Assembly (NCBI RefSeq): GCF_007992715.1
Contig: NZ_BKAU01000001.1
Span: forward strand, 1,922,001 to 1,986,000
Origin: Chitinophaga cymbidii
GTDB lineage: Bacteria; Bacteroidota; Bacteroidia; Chitinophagales; Chitinophagaceae
DNA: 64,000 nucleotides
Reading direction: 5' to 3'
Part shown: positions 15,237 to 24,089 of the stretch, in pieces
How the letters are laid out: each line of letters begins with the position of its first letter
Numbering within the stretch: position 1 is the stretch's first letter
The notes under the pieces: generated by a model
Told to the model about the DNA's origin: nothing
The model's database searches: none
The model's input: the letters and a program-made list of their open reading frames with translations, nothing else
Translations under genes and position numbers: made by a program

Positions 15237-15269
15237 TAATTTTGCACGATTTTTTTGTACGATCGTACA
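15237..15269 (+). promoter_or_regulatory. carB promoter element with 14-bp palindrome
   Basis: TAATTTTG (15237-15244) fits the -7 consensus; the start site would fall near 15250. Six nucleotides further is the perfect palindrome TGTACGATCGTACA (15256-15269), placed where a repressor would block early transcription. No -33 TTG at the ideal distance. Confidence 0.5.
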
Positions 15270-15312
15270 GGAGATCGCATGGTTTTTCATTATCAATAGC
15301 TAATAAAAAAAA

Positions 15313-18129
15313 ATGCCCAGAGACACCTCCATCAAATCTGTCCTTATTATCGGCTCCGGTCCCATTATTATTGGTCAGGCCTGCGAATTTGACTATTCCG
15401 GCTCCCAGGCGGCACGCTCGCTGCGGGAAGAAGGAATTAAAGTGATATTGATCAATTCCAACCCGGCTACTATTATGACGGACCCGATGATGGCTGACAG
15501 GGTGTACCTGCTGCCGCTCACCGTGGAAAGCATTGAGCAGATACTGGAGGAAAACGAGATAGACGCAGTGCTGCCCACCATGGGAGGCCAGACCGCCCTC
15601 AACCTCTGTAAGGACGTGGACGAGCTTGGAATATGGGAGAAAAACAATGTCCGCCTCATTGGGGTAGACATCAAAGCCATCGATAAAGCGGAAGACCGTG
15701 AACAGTTCCGCCAGTGGATGATCGAGCTGGGCATCCAGGTAGCGCCGGCCCGCACCGCAAACTCCTTCCTCGAAGGCAAGGAGTTTGCGCAGGAGATCGG
15801 CTTCCCGCTGGTAATCCGCCCTTCTTTTACACTCGGCGGCACCGGCGGCGGCTTCGTACATACGAAAGACGACCTGGACGAAGCGCTGGACCGCGGCCTG
15901 AAAGCATCCCCCATCCACGAAGTGCTGGTAGAAAAAGCCGTACTGGGATGGAAAGAATATGAACTGGAGCTGCTGCGCGACATGAACGATAACGTGGCGA
16001 TCATCTGTACCGTGGAGAACCTCGATCCGATGGGCATCCACACCGGCGACTCCATCACCGTGGCCCCCGCCATGACCCTCAGCGATACCGCTTACCAGGA
16101 CATGCGGAACAAAGCCATCGAAATGATGCGCAAGCTCGGCAACTTCGCCGGCGGATGTAACGTGCAGTTTGCCCTCAATCCAGAGAACGAAGAACTGATC
16201 GCCATCGAGATCAACCCCCGCGTAAGCCGCTCCTCCGCGCTGGCGTCCAAAGCAACGGGTTATCCCATCGCCAAGATCGCCGCAAAGCTGGCTATCGGCT
16301 ACAGCCTCGATGAACTGAAAAACCAGATCACCAAAACCACCTCCGCTTACTTTGAGCCCGCGCTGGACTATGTGATCGTGAAAATGCCCCGCTGGAACTT
16401 CGACAAGTTCAAAGGCGCGGATGATACGCTCGGCCTGCAGATGAAATCCGTAGGTGAGGTGATGGCTATCGGCCGCACATTCCCCGAAGCCATTCAAAAA
16501 GCTTGTCAAAGCCTCGAAAACGAAGCGGTAGGGCTTGGCTACTACGGCAAATCGCTGATGAAAAGCGAGCAGCTGGTAGAAAAGCTGAAACGCCCCACCT
16601 GGGACCGCATCTTCCGCATCAAAGACGCGCTGATGGAAGGGATGTCCGTAAAATCCCTGCACCAGGCCACACAGATAGACCGCTGGTTCCTGCACCAGAT
16701 CAACGATATCGTTACCATCGAAAAACAACTGATGGAACATGACCTCGAATCCGTACCGGAGGGCCTGTTGAAAGAAGCCAAGCAAATGGGCTTCTCCGAC
16801 AAACAGCTCGCCCTGCTGTTTGGCAACTGCGAGGAAGAGGAAGTATATGAAAAGCGGAAAGCCGCCGGCATCGTGCGCACCTACAAAATGGTAGACACCT
16901 GCAGCGCGGAGTTTGAAGCGAAAACACCGTATTTCTATTCCGCTTTCGACACCGAAAACGAAAGCATCCCCACCGAAAAGAAAAAAGTGATCGTGCTCGG
17001 CTCCGGTCCAAACAGGATCGGCCAGGGCATTGAGTTTGACTACTGCTGCACCCACGGCCTGCAGGCCATCCAGGAATGCGGTTACGAAGCCATCATGGTG
17101 AACTGTAATCCCGAAACAGTGTCCACCGACTTCGATATGGCGGACAAGCTGTACTTCGAGCCCGTATTCTGGGAACACCTCTGGGAGATCATCGAACTCG
17201 AAAAACCGGAAGGCGTGATCGTACAGCTCGGCGGGCAAACCGCGCTGAAGCTCGCCAAACACCTCACTGAAAAAGGAATAAAGATCATCGGTACGTCTTT
17301 CGATAATATGGACATCGCGGAAGACCGCGGCCGTTTCTCCGACCTGCTGAAAGAACTGGGCATCCCCTACCCGAAATACGGCACCGCTTACAATACAGAC
17401 GATGCGATAGAAGTGGCGAAAGAAGTGGGATACCCCGTACTGGTGCGCCCCTCTTACGTTTTAGGCGGTCAGCGCATGCGGATCGTGATCAACGAAGAAG
17501 AGCTGGAACAATCCGTACTGAGCCTGCTGAAACACCTCCCCGGCAACAAGATCCTGATCGACCACTTCCTGGACCGCTGCCAGGAAGCCGAGATAGACGC
17601 CATCTTCGACGGCGAGAACTTCCACGTGATGGGCGTGATGGAACATATTGAGCCCGCCGGCATCCACAGTGGCGACAGCAACGCCGTGCTGCCAGCGTTC
17701 AATCTCAGCCACATGATCGTTACCACGATGGAATATTATGCGGAAAAGATCGCCAGGGCGCTGGACATCCGCGGCCTGATCAACATCCAGTTCGCCATCA
17801 AGGACGGACAGGTATTCGTGATCGAAGCCAACCCCCGCGCATCCCGCACCACGCCGTTCATCGCAAAAGCGTACCAGGTGCCTTACCTGAATATCGCTAC
17901 CAAAGTGATGCTCGGCGCCAACAAGCTGACCGATTTCAAAATAGAGAAGAAGCTGAAAGGCTTTGCCATCAAGGAACCGGTGTTCTCTTTCAATAAATTC
18001 CCGGGCGTGAACAAAGAGCTCGGCCCTGAAATGAAATCCACGGGCGAAGCCATCCGCTTCATCAAAGACCTGAGAGATCCTTACTTCAGAACGCTCTACA
18101 AAGAAAGGAGCATGCACCTGAGTAAATAA
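15313..18129 (+). CDS. carB: Carbamoyl-phosphate synthase large subunit, short form
   Basis: A 938-residue enzyme making carbamoyl phosphate from bicarbonate, ATP and ammonia (from the CarA glutaminase), feeding pyrimidine and arginine synthesis. Both ATP-grasp halves are present: the first opens [23 protein letters not shown] and the second [22 protein letters not shown]. Each has a phosphate loop ([18 protein letters not shown]) and metal-binding strands ([48 protein letters not shown]). The oligomerisation region lies between. The protein ends at about [17 protein letters not shown]...[10 protein letters not shown], where E. coli CarB (1073 residues) continues into the MGS-like domain binding UMP, IMP and ornithine. 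So the allosteric domain is absent. carA is not adjacent. Confidence 0.96.
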   Translation: MPRDTSIKSVLIIGSGPIIIGQACEFDYSGSQAARSLREEGIKVILINSNPATIMTDPMMADRVYLLPLTVESIEQILEENEIDAVLPTMGGQTALNLCKDVDELGIWEKNNVRLIGVDIKAIDKAEDREQFRQWMIELGIQVAPARTANSFLEGKEFAQEIGFPLVIRPSFTLGGTGGGFVHTKDDLDEALDRGLKASPIHEVLVEKAVLGWKEYELELLRDMNDNVAIICTVENLDPMGIHTGDSITVAPAMTLSDTAYQDMRNKAIEMMRKLGNFAGGCNVQFALNPENEELIAIEINPRVSRSSALASKATGYPIAKIAAKLAIGYSLDELKNQITKTTSAYFEPALDYVIVKMPRWNFDKFKGADDTLGLQMKSVGEVMAIGRTFPEAIQKACQSLENEAVGLGYYGKSLMKSEQLVEKLKRPTWDRIFRIKDALMEGMSVKSLHQATQIDRWFLHQINDIVTIEKQLMEHDLESVPEGLLKEAKQMGFSDKQLALLFGNCEEEEVYEKRKAAGIVRTYKMVDTCSAEFEAKTPYFYSAFDTENESIPTEKKKVIVLGSGPNRIGQGIEFDYCCTHGLQAIQECGYEAIMVNCNPETVSTDFDMADKLYFEPVFWEHLWEIIELEKPEGVIVQLGGQTALKLAKHLTEKGIKIIGTSFDNMDIAEDRGRFSDLLKELGIPYPKYGTAYNTDDAIEVAKEVGYPVLVRPSYVLGGQRMRIVINEEELEQSVLSLLKHLPGNKILIDHFLDRCQEAEIDAIFDGENFHVMGVMEHIEPAGIHSGDSNAVLPAFNLSHMIVTTMEYYAEKIARALDIRGLINIQFAIKDGQVFVIEANPRASRTTPFIAKAYQVPYLNIATKVMLGANKLTDFKIEKKLKGFAIKEPVFSFNKFPGVNKELGPEMKSTGEAIRFIKDLRDPYFRTLYKERSMHLSK

Positions 18130-18135
18130 ATTTTC

Positions 18136-18171
18136 AAGAGGCGTATCAAAAAAAGGTACGCCTCTTTTTTT
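18136..18171 (+). terminator. Terminator of carB
   Basis: AAGAGGCGTA pairs with TACGCCTCTT (ending 18166), with an 11-nt loop, followed by a run of T to 18171. It lies just after the carB stop. Confidence 0.85.
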
Positions 18172-18203
18172 CCGTACCTTGAAGTAACAAAACCATTGTT
18201 TGC

Positions 18204-20387
18204 ATGTTTGTTAATCTCTGGAAACGCGCGCCGTTCCTGCGTTTGATCATACCGCTCATCAGCGGCATGATCGCCGGCCTGTATATTCGGCTCCCTTTTA
18301 TTCCCATCTGTTTTATTGTTTTCATAACGGTATCGCTGCTGCCGATGCCCGTCACCTGGCGCTTTGCGCTGCGGAATGTCCGGGGCGCTTGCCTGCTGCT
18401 GGCCGTTGCCTGTTTCGGGCTGTTGCTCATGCAATGTGCGGACGCGCGGCGTTATCCCGGTTGGGTAGGGCACCATGCAAAAGATACCTGCCGCCTGATC
18501 GCCGTGCTGCAGGAGCCGCCGGTGAAAAAAGCAAATTCATGGAAAGCGGAAGTGGAAATTACCGCGCTGGTGCAGGATGAAAAAGTGCAGCCCGTACGCG
18601 GCCGAGCCTTGTTTTACTTCCGCGAAGAACCGCCGCTGCAGTATGGCGACCGGCTGCTGGTGCACACGGTGTTGCGACCCATCAAAGGAATGGGCAATCC
18701 CGGTGAGTTCGATTACGGCAGGTATTGCAGCTACCGGAATATCTTCCACCAGGCTTTCCTGCGTAACAGCCAGTGGCGGCAGCTGCCAGGCACCGAAAAG
18801 AACTGGTTGAACGACCGGCTTTTCCGCGCCCGGGAATTTTGCCTGCTGACGCTCCGAACGTATATCCCTCACCGTGAGGAATACGGCATTGCGCAGGCAT
18901 TGCTGATAGGCTATCGTGAGGAGCTGGACAAAGAGATCGTGCAAGCCTATACGAACACCGGCGTCGTGCATATCATCGCCATTTCCGGTCTGCATCTCGG
19001 GCTGATCTATGTAACACTCCTGCAGTTATTAAAATGGATGCCGAAAAGAAGATGGATGGAAGTATGTAAGGCACTGCTGCTCATACTCGTGCTGTGGGCC
19101 TTTTCGCTGCTCACCGGCGCTTCCGCCTCGGTGCTGCGCTCCGCCGTAATGTTCACCACCATCGCGGTGGGCCAGTTCATGATCTCCCGGCATACGAACA
19201 TTTACAATACGTTGGCCGCAGCGGCTTTTCTCCTGCTTTGCTATAATCCCTACTTCCTGCTGGACGCGGGTTTCCAGCTGTCTTTCCTCGCCGTGGCGGG
19301 CATCGTCCTTTGTTACCGGCCGGTGTATGACTGGTGGATGATCAAAAACAAATGGCTGGACAAGCTCTGGCAGATGATCGCTGTTTCACTGGCGGCACAG
19401 GTTTTCACATGGCCCGTTTGTCTTTATTATTTTCATCAGTTCCCCAATCTTTTTCTGCTGGCAAATGTCATTGCCGTACCGCTTTCCACGATATTGTTGT
19501 ATGCCGAAATATTGCTGATGTGTTTTGCCGCCTGGCCGTTGATCGCGGGCTGGTTGGGCAAGTTGACGGAATGGGGGATTATGGCGATGAACACCCTCAT
19601 TCAGTGGATCGATCGCATTCCCGGCGCGGTAACCAGCCAGATTTATATCGACCTGGTGCAAACGATTTGTCTGTATGGAATGACGATAGCCTTGTGCGCC
19701 TGGCTGCTGGCAAAATGGAAGGCCGGCTGTTACTGGCTGCTCGGGATCAGTTCGGTCTTTGCCGGGTGGCTGGCATCCGTGCGGATTTCAGCGAAACAGC
19801 AGCAGCGGATTATTGTCTATAATGCACCGCGCCTGACGGCTGTTGAATGTGTAAGCGGGCAAACAAGCAGGTTGTATGCGGACAGCCTGCATTTATTGCA
19901 GCGGCAGACGGAGGCTGCCGCCGCGTTTTACCGGGTAAGACATTCTTCCGTTATACAAACGGCTGCCAGGGAGCAGCTATCGCCAGCTCATCAAAGCATT
20001 AGATACCTTTCCGGCCAGGCCGCTAATGCATCCTACCGGCCTTCCGTTAACAAAAACCGTGTACCCGTCCTTTACCATGAGATCAACTCCACTTCGTATA
20101 GCCATCCCAGTGAATTGATCTCCTTTGGCAACAAAACTCTGCTCCGCCTGACCCAGCCGCTGCCTAAAAGATCACCCCTCCGTCCCATGCGGATAAATTA
20201 TATTTTATTATCACACAATTCAAAGGTCGATATCAGTCGTTTGCACGATTTTTTTATATACGACGTAATAATTTTTGACGCTTCCAACGCAGCTTTCCTC
20301 ATCCGGAAGTGGAAAAATGCTTGTAACGAACTACCTTTGCGCTGCTTTTCGGTTCCGGATGAAGGGGCCTTTGTTATAAATCTCTAA
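18204..20387 (+). CDS. comEC: ComEC/Rec2 family DNA-uptake channel protein
   Basis: A 727-residue inner-membrane protein with the architecture of the competence channel that moves single-stranded DNA into the cytoplasm. There are N-terminal helices (about 10-75), then a DUF4131-like soluble segment (RYPGWVGHHAKDTCRLIAVLQEPP). The Competence domain follows with the signature GVVHIIAISGLHLGLIYV near 252-269 and several helices to about 530. The C-terminal 190 residues occupy the place of the metallo-beta-lactamase domain of B. subtilis ComEC, but no HxHxDH motif is present; this reduced end (INYILLSHNSKVDISRL...RCFSVPDEGAFVINL) looks like other Bacteroidota versions. It follows the carB terminator and is 13 nt from purH, so the two are probably co-transcribed. 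Confidence 0.88.
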   Translation: MFVNLWKRAPFLRLIIPLISGMIAGLYIRLPFIPICFIVFITVSLLPMPVTWRFALRNVRGACLLLAVACFGLLLMQCADARRYPGWVGHHAKDTCRLIAVLQEPPVKKANSWKAEVEITALVQDEKVQPVRGRALFYFREEPPLQYGDRLLVHTVLRPIKGMGNPGEFDYGRYCSYRNIFHQAFLRNSQWRQLPGTEKNWLNDRLFRAREFCLLTLRTYIPHREEYGIAQALLIGYREELDKEIVQAYTNTGVVHIIAISGLHLGLIYVTLLQLLKWMPKRRWMEVCKALLLILVLWAFSLLTGASASVLRSAVMFTTIAVGQFMISRHTNIYNTLAAAAFLLLCYNPYFLLDAGFQLSFLAVAGIVLCYRPVYDWWMIKNKWLDKLWQMIAVSLAAQVFTWPVCLYYFHQFPNLFLLANVIAVPLSTILLYAEILLMCFAAWPLIAGWLGKLTEWGIMAMNTLIQWIDRIPGAVTSQIYIDLVQTICLYGMTIALCAWLLAKWKAGCYWLLGISSVFAGWLASVRISAKQQQRIIVYNAPRLTAVECVSGQTSRLYADSLHLLQRQTEAAAAFYRVRHSSVIQTAAREQLSPAHQSIRYLSGQAANASYRPSVNKNRVPVLYHEINSTSYSHPSELISFGNKTLLRLTQPLPKRSPLRPMRINYILLSHNSKVDISRLHDFFIYDVIIFDASNAAFLIRKWKNACNELPLRCFSVPDEGAFVINL

Positions 20388-20400
20388 TTATAATTGTTGC

Positions 20401-21915
20401 ATGCAGAAGCAAATCAAATCGGCTTTGATCTCCGTATTCTATAAAGATAACCTGGAGAATATCGTTAAAACATTGGGCCAGCAGGGCGTGACCATTTATT
20501 CCACCGGTGGTACGCAGAAATTTATTGAAGACCTTGGCGTGAAATGTGTAGCCGTGGAAGATCTGACTGCTTACCCTTCAATCCTCGGCGGACGGGTGAA
20601 AACCCTCCACCCTAAAGTGTTCGGCGGTATCCTCGCGCGCCGTGAGAACCCCCAGGACCTGGAACAGCTGAAACAATACGAGATACCTGAAATAGACCTG
20701 GTGATAGTAGACCTCTATCCCTTCGAGGAAACCGTAAAAAGCACCAGCGAAGAGCAGTCCATCATAGAAAAGATCGACATCGGCGGCGTTTCCCTGATCC
20801 GCGCGGCCGGCAAGAATTATAAAGACGTGGTGATCGTGGCGTCCAAAAACCAGTATGCGGACCTGGAGAAAGCACTGGTAGATGGCAACGGCTCCACCAC
20901 CCTGGAACAGCGCCGCAAGTTCGCCGCAAAAGCTTTCGAAGTGTGCGCCCACTATGATGTGGCTATCGCCGGCTGGTGGATGCGCGACGAAGAAAAAAAC
21001 AACTTCCAGCTGTCCGCGCACCCCGGCCAGGTACTCCGCTACGGCGAAAACCCCCACCAGAAGGGAGTTTTCTACGGCAACCTCGATGAGATATTCGACA
21101 AGCTGCATGGCAAGGAGCTTTCCTACAACAACCTGGTAGACGTAGATGCCGCCGTACAGCTGATCGCTGAGTTCACCGAAACTACTTTCGCCGTTATCAA
21201 GCATACCAACGTTTGCGGCATTGCCAGCAGGCCCACACTGGCCGCTGCATGGGAAGCCGCACTGGCCGGCGACAAGGAAAGCGCCTTTGGCGGCGTACTG
21301 GCCTGCAACAAGCCCGTAGATGCCGAAACAGCTAAAGCCATCAACGAAATATTCTTCGAAATACTGATCGCGCCCGCATTTGAACCCGCGGCGCTGGAAA
21401 TCCTCCAGGCAAAGAAAAACCGCATCCTGCTGCTGCAGAAACAACCGGTGAAAACGCCGCAGATGTTCAAGAACGTGCTGAACGGCGTACTGGTGCAGGA
21501 TAACGACAACGGCAGCTTCGATACCTGGAACGATACCGGAGCGCAACCCGCCACCGCCGCCCAGAAAGCGGACCTGGAATTTGCCAACATCGTTTGCAAG
21601 CACCTGAAATCCAATGCTATCGCACTGGTGAAAGACCAGCAGCTGGTAGGTAAAGGCTGTGGCCAGACCTCCCGCATCGATGCGCTGCGCCACGCCATAG
21701 AAAAGGCGCATCAGTTTGATTTCAGCCTGAAAGGCGCTGTCATGGCCTCCGACGCATTCTTCCCCTTCGACGATTGCGTACGCATCGCGCATGAGCAGGG
21801 TATTAACGCTGTAATCCAGCCCGGTGGCTCTATCCGCGACAATGATTCCATCAACTACTGTAAAGAAAACGGTATGGTGATGGTGATCACCGGCATGCGC
21901 CACTTCCGTCACTAA
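20401..21915 (+). CDS. purH: Bifunctional AICAR transformylase / IMP cyclohydrolase
   Basis: A 504-residue cytoplasmic enzyme catalysing the last two steps of IMP synthesis. The N-terminal IMP cyclohydrolase part starts KSALISVFYKDNLENIVKTL, with STGGTQKFIEDLG and SILGGRVKTLHPKVFGGIL. The C-terminal AICAR transformylase part has LRYGENPHQKGVFY, FAVIKHTNVCG (the KH pair of the active site), ESAFGGVLACN, and QTSRIDALRHA followed by MASDAFFPFDDCVRIA and VIQPGGSIRDN. Length is near the E. coli enzyme (529). It sits 13 nt behind comEC and ends at a clear terminator. Confidence 0.97.
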   Translation: MQKQIKSALISVFYKDNLENIVKTLGQQGVTIYSTGGTQKFIEDLGVKCVAVEDLTAYPSILGGRVKTLHPKVFGGILARRENPQDLEQLKQYEIPEIDLVIVDLYPFEETVKSTSEEQSIIEKIDIGGVSLIRAAGKNYKDVVIVASKNQYADLEKALVDGNGSTTLEQRRKFAAKAFEVCAHYDVAIAGWWMRDEEKNNFQLSAHPGQVLRYGENPHQKGVFYGNLDEIFDKLHGKELSYNNLVDVDAAVQLIAEFTETTFAVIKHTNVCGIASRPTLAAAWEAALAGDKESAFGGVLACNKPVDAETAKAINEIFFEILIAPAFEPAALEILQAKKNRILLLQKQPVKTPQMFKNVLNGVLVQDNDNGSFDTWNDTGAQPATAAQKADLEFANIVCKHLKSNAIALVKDQQLVGKGCGQTSRIDALRHAIEKAHQFDFSLKGAVMASDAFFPFDDCVRIAHEQGINAVIQPGGSIRDNDSINYCKENGMVMVITGMRHFRH

Positions 21916-21938
21916 AAAATGGTTCCATAGCATATAGG

Positions 21939-21966
21939 AAAGGCTGTTGAAAGACAGCCTTTTTTT
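21939..21966 (+). terminator. Terminator of purH
   Basis: AAAGGCTGT (21939-21947) and ACAGCCTTT (21954-21962) form a 9-bp stem followed by T to 21966. The next gene starts only about 20 nt further, so some read-through or a promoter upstream of the hairpin must feed it. Confidence 0.85.
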
Positions 21967-21986
21967 ATGTAGTATTGCCAACACAG

Positions 21987-22550
21987 ATGCCTTTCCTGCA
22001 GCAACATATGATGAAGGATGCCGATGACGCCGAACTGGTCCGGAGCTACAAAGAAACCGGCCAATTGGAGTTCCTGGCAGCGTTGTATGAACGGTATATG
22101 GACCTCGTGTATGGCGTCTGCCTCAAGTACCTCGACGAAGAATCCGCCAAAGACGCCGTCATGCACATTTTTGAAGAGCTGATCGGCAAAGTGAAACAGC
22201 ATGAGATACAAAATTTCCGGGGCTGGCTTCACGTGCTGAGCCGGAACCATTGCCTGATGAAGATCCGGGCCACCAAAGGCAGGACCGTTTCCATTGACGA
22301 GCACGTATTTATGGAAACCGGCGAAAATAATCATCCTGATAACGGATTCAGCCTGGAAAACAACCTCCAGGCCATGGAAAAATGCCTGGATATCCTGCCG
22401 GAGGAGCAAAAACGCAGCGTAGACCTGTTCTACCTGCAGGAAAAAAGCTACCGCGAGGTGGCGGATATTACGGGATACGAAATGAATAAAGTAAAAAGTT
22501 ATATTCAGAACGGTAAACGGAATCTGAAGATCTGCATGGAGAAAAATTAA
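21987..22550 (+). CDS. ECF-type sigma factor (second)
   Basis: A protein of about 187 residues. Region 2: DAELVRSYKETGQLEFLAALYERYMDLVYGVCLKYL followed by EESAKDAVMHIFEELI and NFRGWLHVLSRNHCLMKIR. A linker with acidic residues leads to region 4: DILPEEQKRSVDLFYLQEKSYREVADITGYEMNKVKSYIQNGKRNLKICM. The ORF is open to a TTG at 21975; ATG 21987 (MPFLQQ) or ATG 22008 (MMKDAD) are the likely starts. Its stop codon overlaps the ATG of the next gene by one base (TAATG), a sign of translational coupling with its presumed anti-sigma factor. The short distance to the purH terminator leaves little room for an own promoter. Confidence 0.9.
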   Translation: MPFLQQHMMKDADDAELVRSYKETGQLEFLAALYERYMDLVYGVCLKYLDEESAKDAVMHIFEELIGKVKQHEIQNFRGWLHVLSRNHCLMKIRATKGRTVSIDEHVFMETGENNHPDNGFSLENNLQAMEKCLDILPEEQKRSVDLFYLQEKSYREVADITGYEMNKVKSYIQNGKRNLKICMEKN

Positions 22551-24040
22551 TGGCTGATAATAAATTACATATCACCGCCGCGCTCATCCGCCAGTACCTC
22601 GAGGGAAAACTGGATGACCGGACCATGCATGCCATTGAAAGGCAGGCGCTGGACGATCCCTTCCTGGCGGAAGCGCTGGAAGGATATGCCCGTCAAAATG
22701 CCGATCAGCGCCCCGCTTTGGCCGACCTGCAAAGCAGGTTGGAAAAACGGGTGCAGCCACCGAAATCCGGCGGCATCCTGCGGAAAATGGAATACCGCTG
22801 GCTGGCCGCGGCTTCCGTACTGATACTGTTATGCATTACGGCTGTTATGTTGATGAACAGGACGGGACGGAAGGATGTGGACATTGTGCAGGCCGATCCG
22901 CTGAAGAAGGAGGATACGGCTGTAACGCGGGCGGAAGAAAAAGATACAGCCGTTCCACGGCCGATGCCGCCCGGCGAGCAAACCCCGGCGCACCAGCCAA
23001 CGCAAACAACGGCACCGGATTTAGCGCAGGCGTCTGAACAGCAACCGGAACAAAGCGCCGCTAAAAAACAGGCCGCCGCTAAGAAAACACCACCGCCTGC
23101 TCCCGTCAGAACAGACGAAAAACAGGAGGCGGCTGACCTCGCCGGCCTAAACACGGCCCGGCAACAGGAAGCAGCTGACCTTGCTCGCGCAAACGCTGCC
23201 CGGCAACAGGAAGCAGCGAAAGCCGCCCGCGTAAACACTGCCCGGCAGGAAGCCGCAGCAGACATCGCCCGCGCAAACGCTGCTCCATCCGTCATGGCAA
23301 AGCAACCCCGAAAGATAGATACCATCATGATCCGCGGCATATCATCGGTGCGGGACAGCCAGCAACTGATCGCCAAAGAAGGCGAAAAAGTGGAAGGATA
23401 CATTTCCGGCGAACCCTCGAAATATTCCAACGCCCATACAGATGAAAACGTTCGCCTGATCAGCGGCGTGGTGATCGATGAAAAAACGGGAAGCAGGCTC
23501 CCCGGCGTAATTGTATCTCTCAGCGGCACCAACCGCGGCGTGATAACGGATACAGCCGGCGGATTTGCATTGCAGGTGGACAAAAAGGAAAAAGTGAACC
23601 TCGCCTTTTCTTATATAGGATATGAGCGGAAAAATGTGACGGTTGCGCAGAACACCAGCAAGGTAAACGTTGCGCTGCCCGCAAATGACGCCGCCCTGAA
23701 CGACGTAGTGGTGGTAGGATATGGCGGCAAAGCGAAAAAGCCCGTCATCCCCCCATCGCCGGCAATCGGAGAAGATGCGTATCAGGCTTACCTGCAATCA
23801 AAGAAAATAATACCGGTAGAAGGGAATATAACACCGGTTTCCGGAGAAGTACATATATCCTTTACCGTTATGCCGGACAGCACGCTGCGGAATTTCAGGG
23901 TCATCCGGAGCCTGAGCCGGGAAGCGGACAAGGCGGCCATCAACATCGTTAAAGAAGGCCCGAAGTGGAAGCCTGCCGCCGGCAAAAGGCGCGGGACCGC
24001 GGAGGTGAAGGTGCCCATCGTTATACAGCAACGACCATAA
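22550..24040 (+). CDS. Anti-sigma-like membrane protein with CarboxypepD-like and TonB-C-like domains
   Basis: A 496-residue fusion. Residues 1-80 are a helical cytoplasmic part (ALIRQYLEGKLDDRTMHAIERQALDDPFLAEALEGY) resembling Bacteroidota anti-sigma N-termini. One membrane helix follows (about 84-102), then a disordered Ala/Gln/Pro stretch and four near-repeats of an ARxNAARQQEAAD unit (189-245). At about 304-376 lies a carboxypeptidase-regulatory-like beta domain (LISGVVIDEKTGSRLPGVIVSL, GGFALQV, FSYIGYERKNVTV). At 386-392 comes VVVVGYG, the peptide that follows this domain in SusC-type receptors. The end (425-496: GEVHISFTVMPDSTLRNFRVIRSL...AEVKVPIVI) has the strand-helix-strand pattern of TonB C-terminal domains. 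Coupled to the sigma gene by TAATG overlap. Binding of sigma, and contact with a TonB-dependent receptor, are inferences. Confidence 0.75.
   Translation: MADNKLHITAALIRQYLEGKLDDRTMHAIERQALDDPFLAEALEGYARQNADQRPALADLQSRLEKRVQPPKSGGILRKMEYRWLAAASVLILLCITAVMLMNRTGRKDVDIVQADPLKKEDTAVTRAEEKDTAVPRPMPPGEQTPAHQPTQTTAPDLAQASEQQPEQSAAKKQAAAKKTPPPAPVRTDEKQEAADLAGLNTARQQEAADLARANAARQQEAAKAARVNTARQEAAADIARANAAPSVMAKQPRKIDTIMIRGISSVRDSQQLIAKEGEKVEGYISGEPSKYSNAHTDENVRLISGVVIDEKTGSRLPGVIVSLSGTNRGVITDTAGGFALQVDKKEKVNLAFSYIGYERKNVTVAQNTSKVNVALPANDAALNDVVVVGYGGKAKKPVIPPSPAIGEDAYQAYLQSKKIIPVEGNITPVSGEVHISFTVMPDSTLRNFRVIRSLSREADKAAINIVKEGPKWKPAAGKRRGTAEVKVPIVIQQRP
23114..23284 (+). repeat. In-frame coding repeat, Ala/Gln/Arg-rich
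   Basis: Four degenerate copies of a 14-16-codon unit (consensus ARQQEAADLARANAA) inside the anti-sigma-like gene, residues 189-245. Copies differ by substitutions and by the length of the EAA run. The high helix propensity suggests a rigid periplasmic stalk. Confidence 0.6.
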
Positions 24041-24042
24041 AA

Positions 24043-24072
24043 AAAGGCATCCTCTTAAAGAACGCCTTCCCT
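24043..24072 (-). terminator. Probable terminator of the lutB-like gene
   Basis: On the minus strand AAGGC pairs with GCCTT across a loop that itself contains a short TCTT/AAGA pair, followed by about six T. It lies just past the minus-strand stop at 24090 and immediately after the plus-strand stop at 24040. Confidence 0.5.
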
Positions 24073-24089
24073 GAATATCCTGATCAAAC

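Noticed and set aside
15217..17262. 681-codon open frame antisense to carB
   Set aside because: It lies wholly opposite a clear CarB sequence, has biased His/Val/Phe/Gly composition typical of shadow frames in GC-rich codons, and resembles no family.
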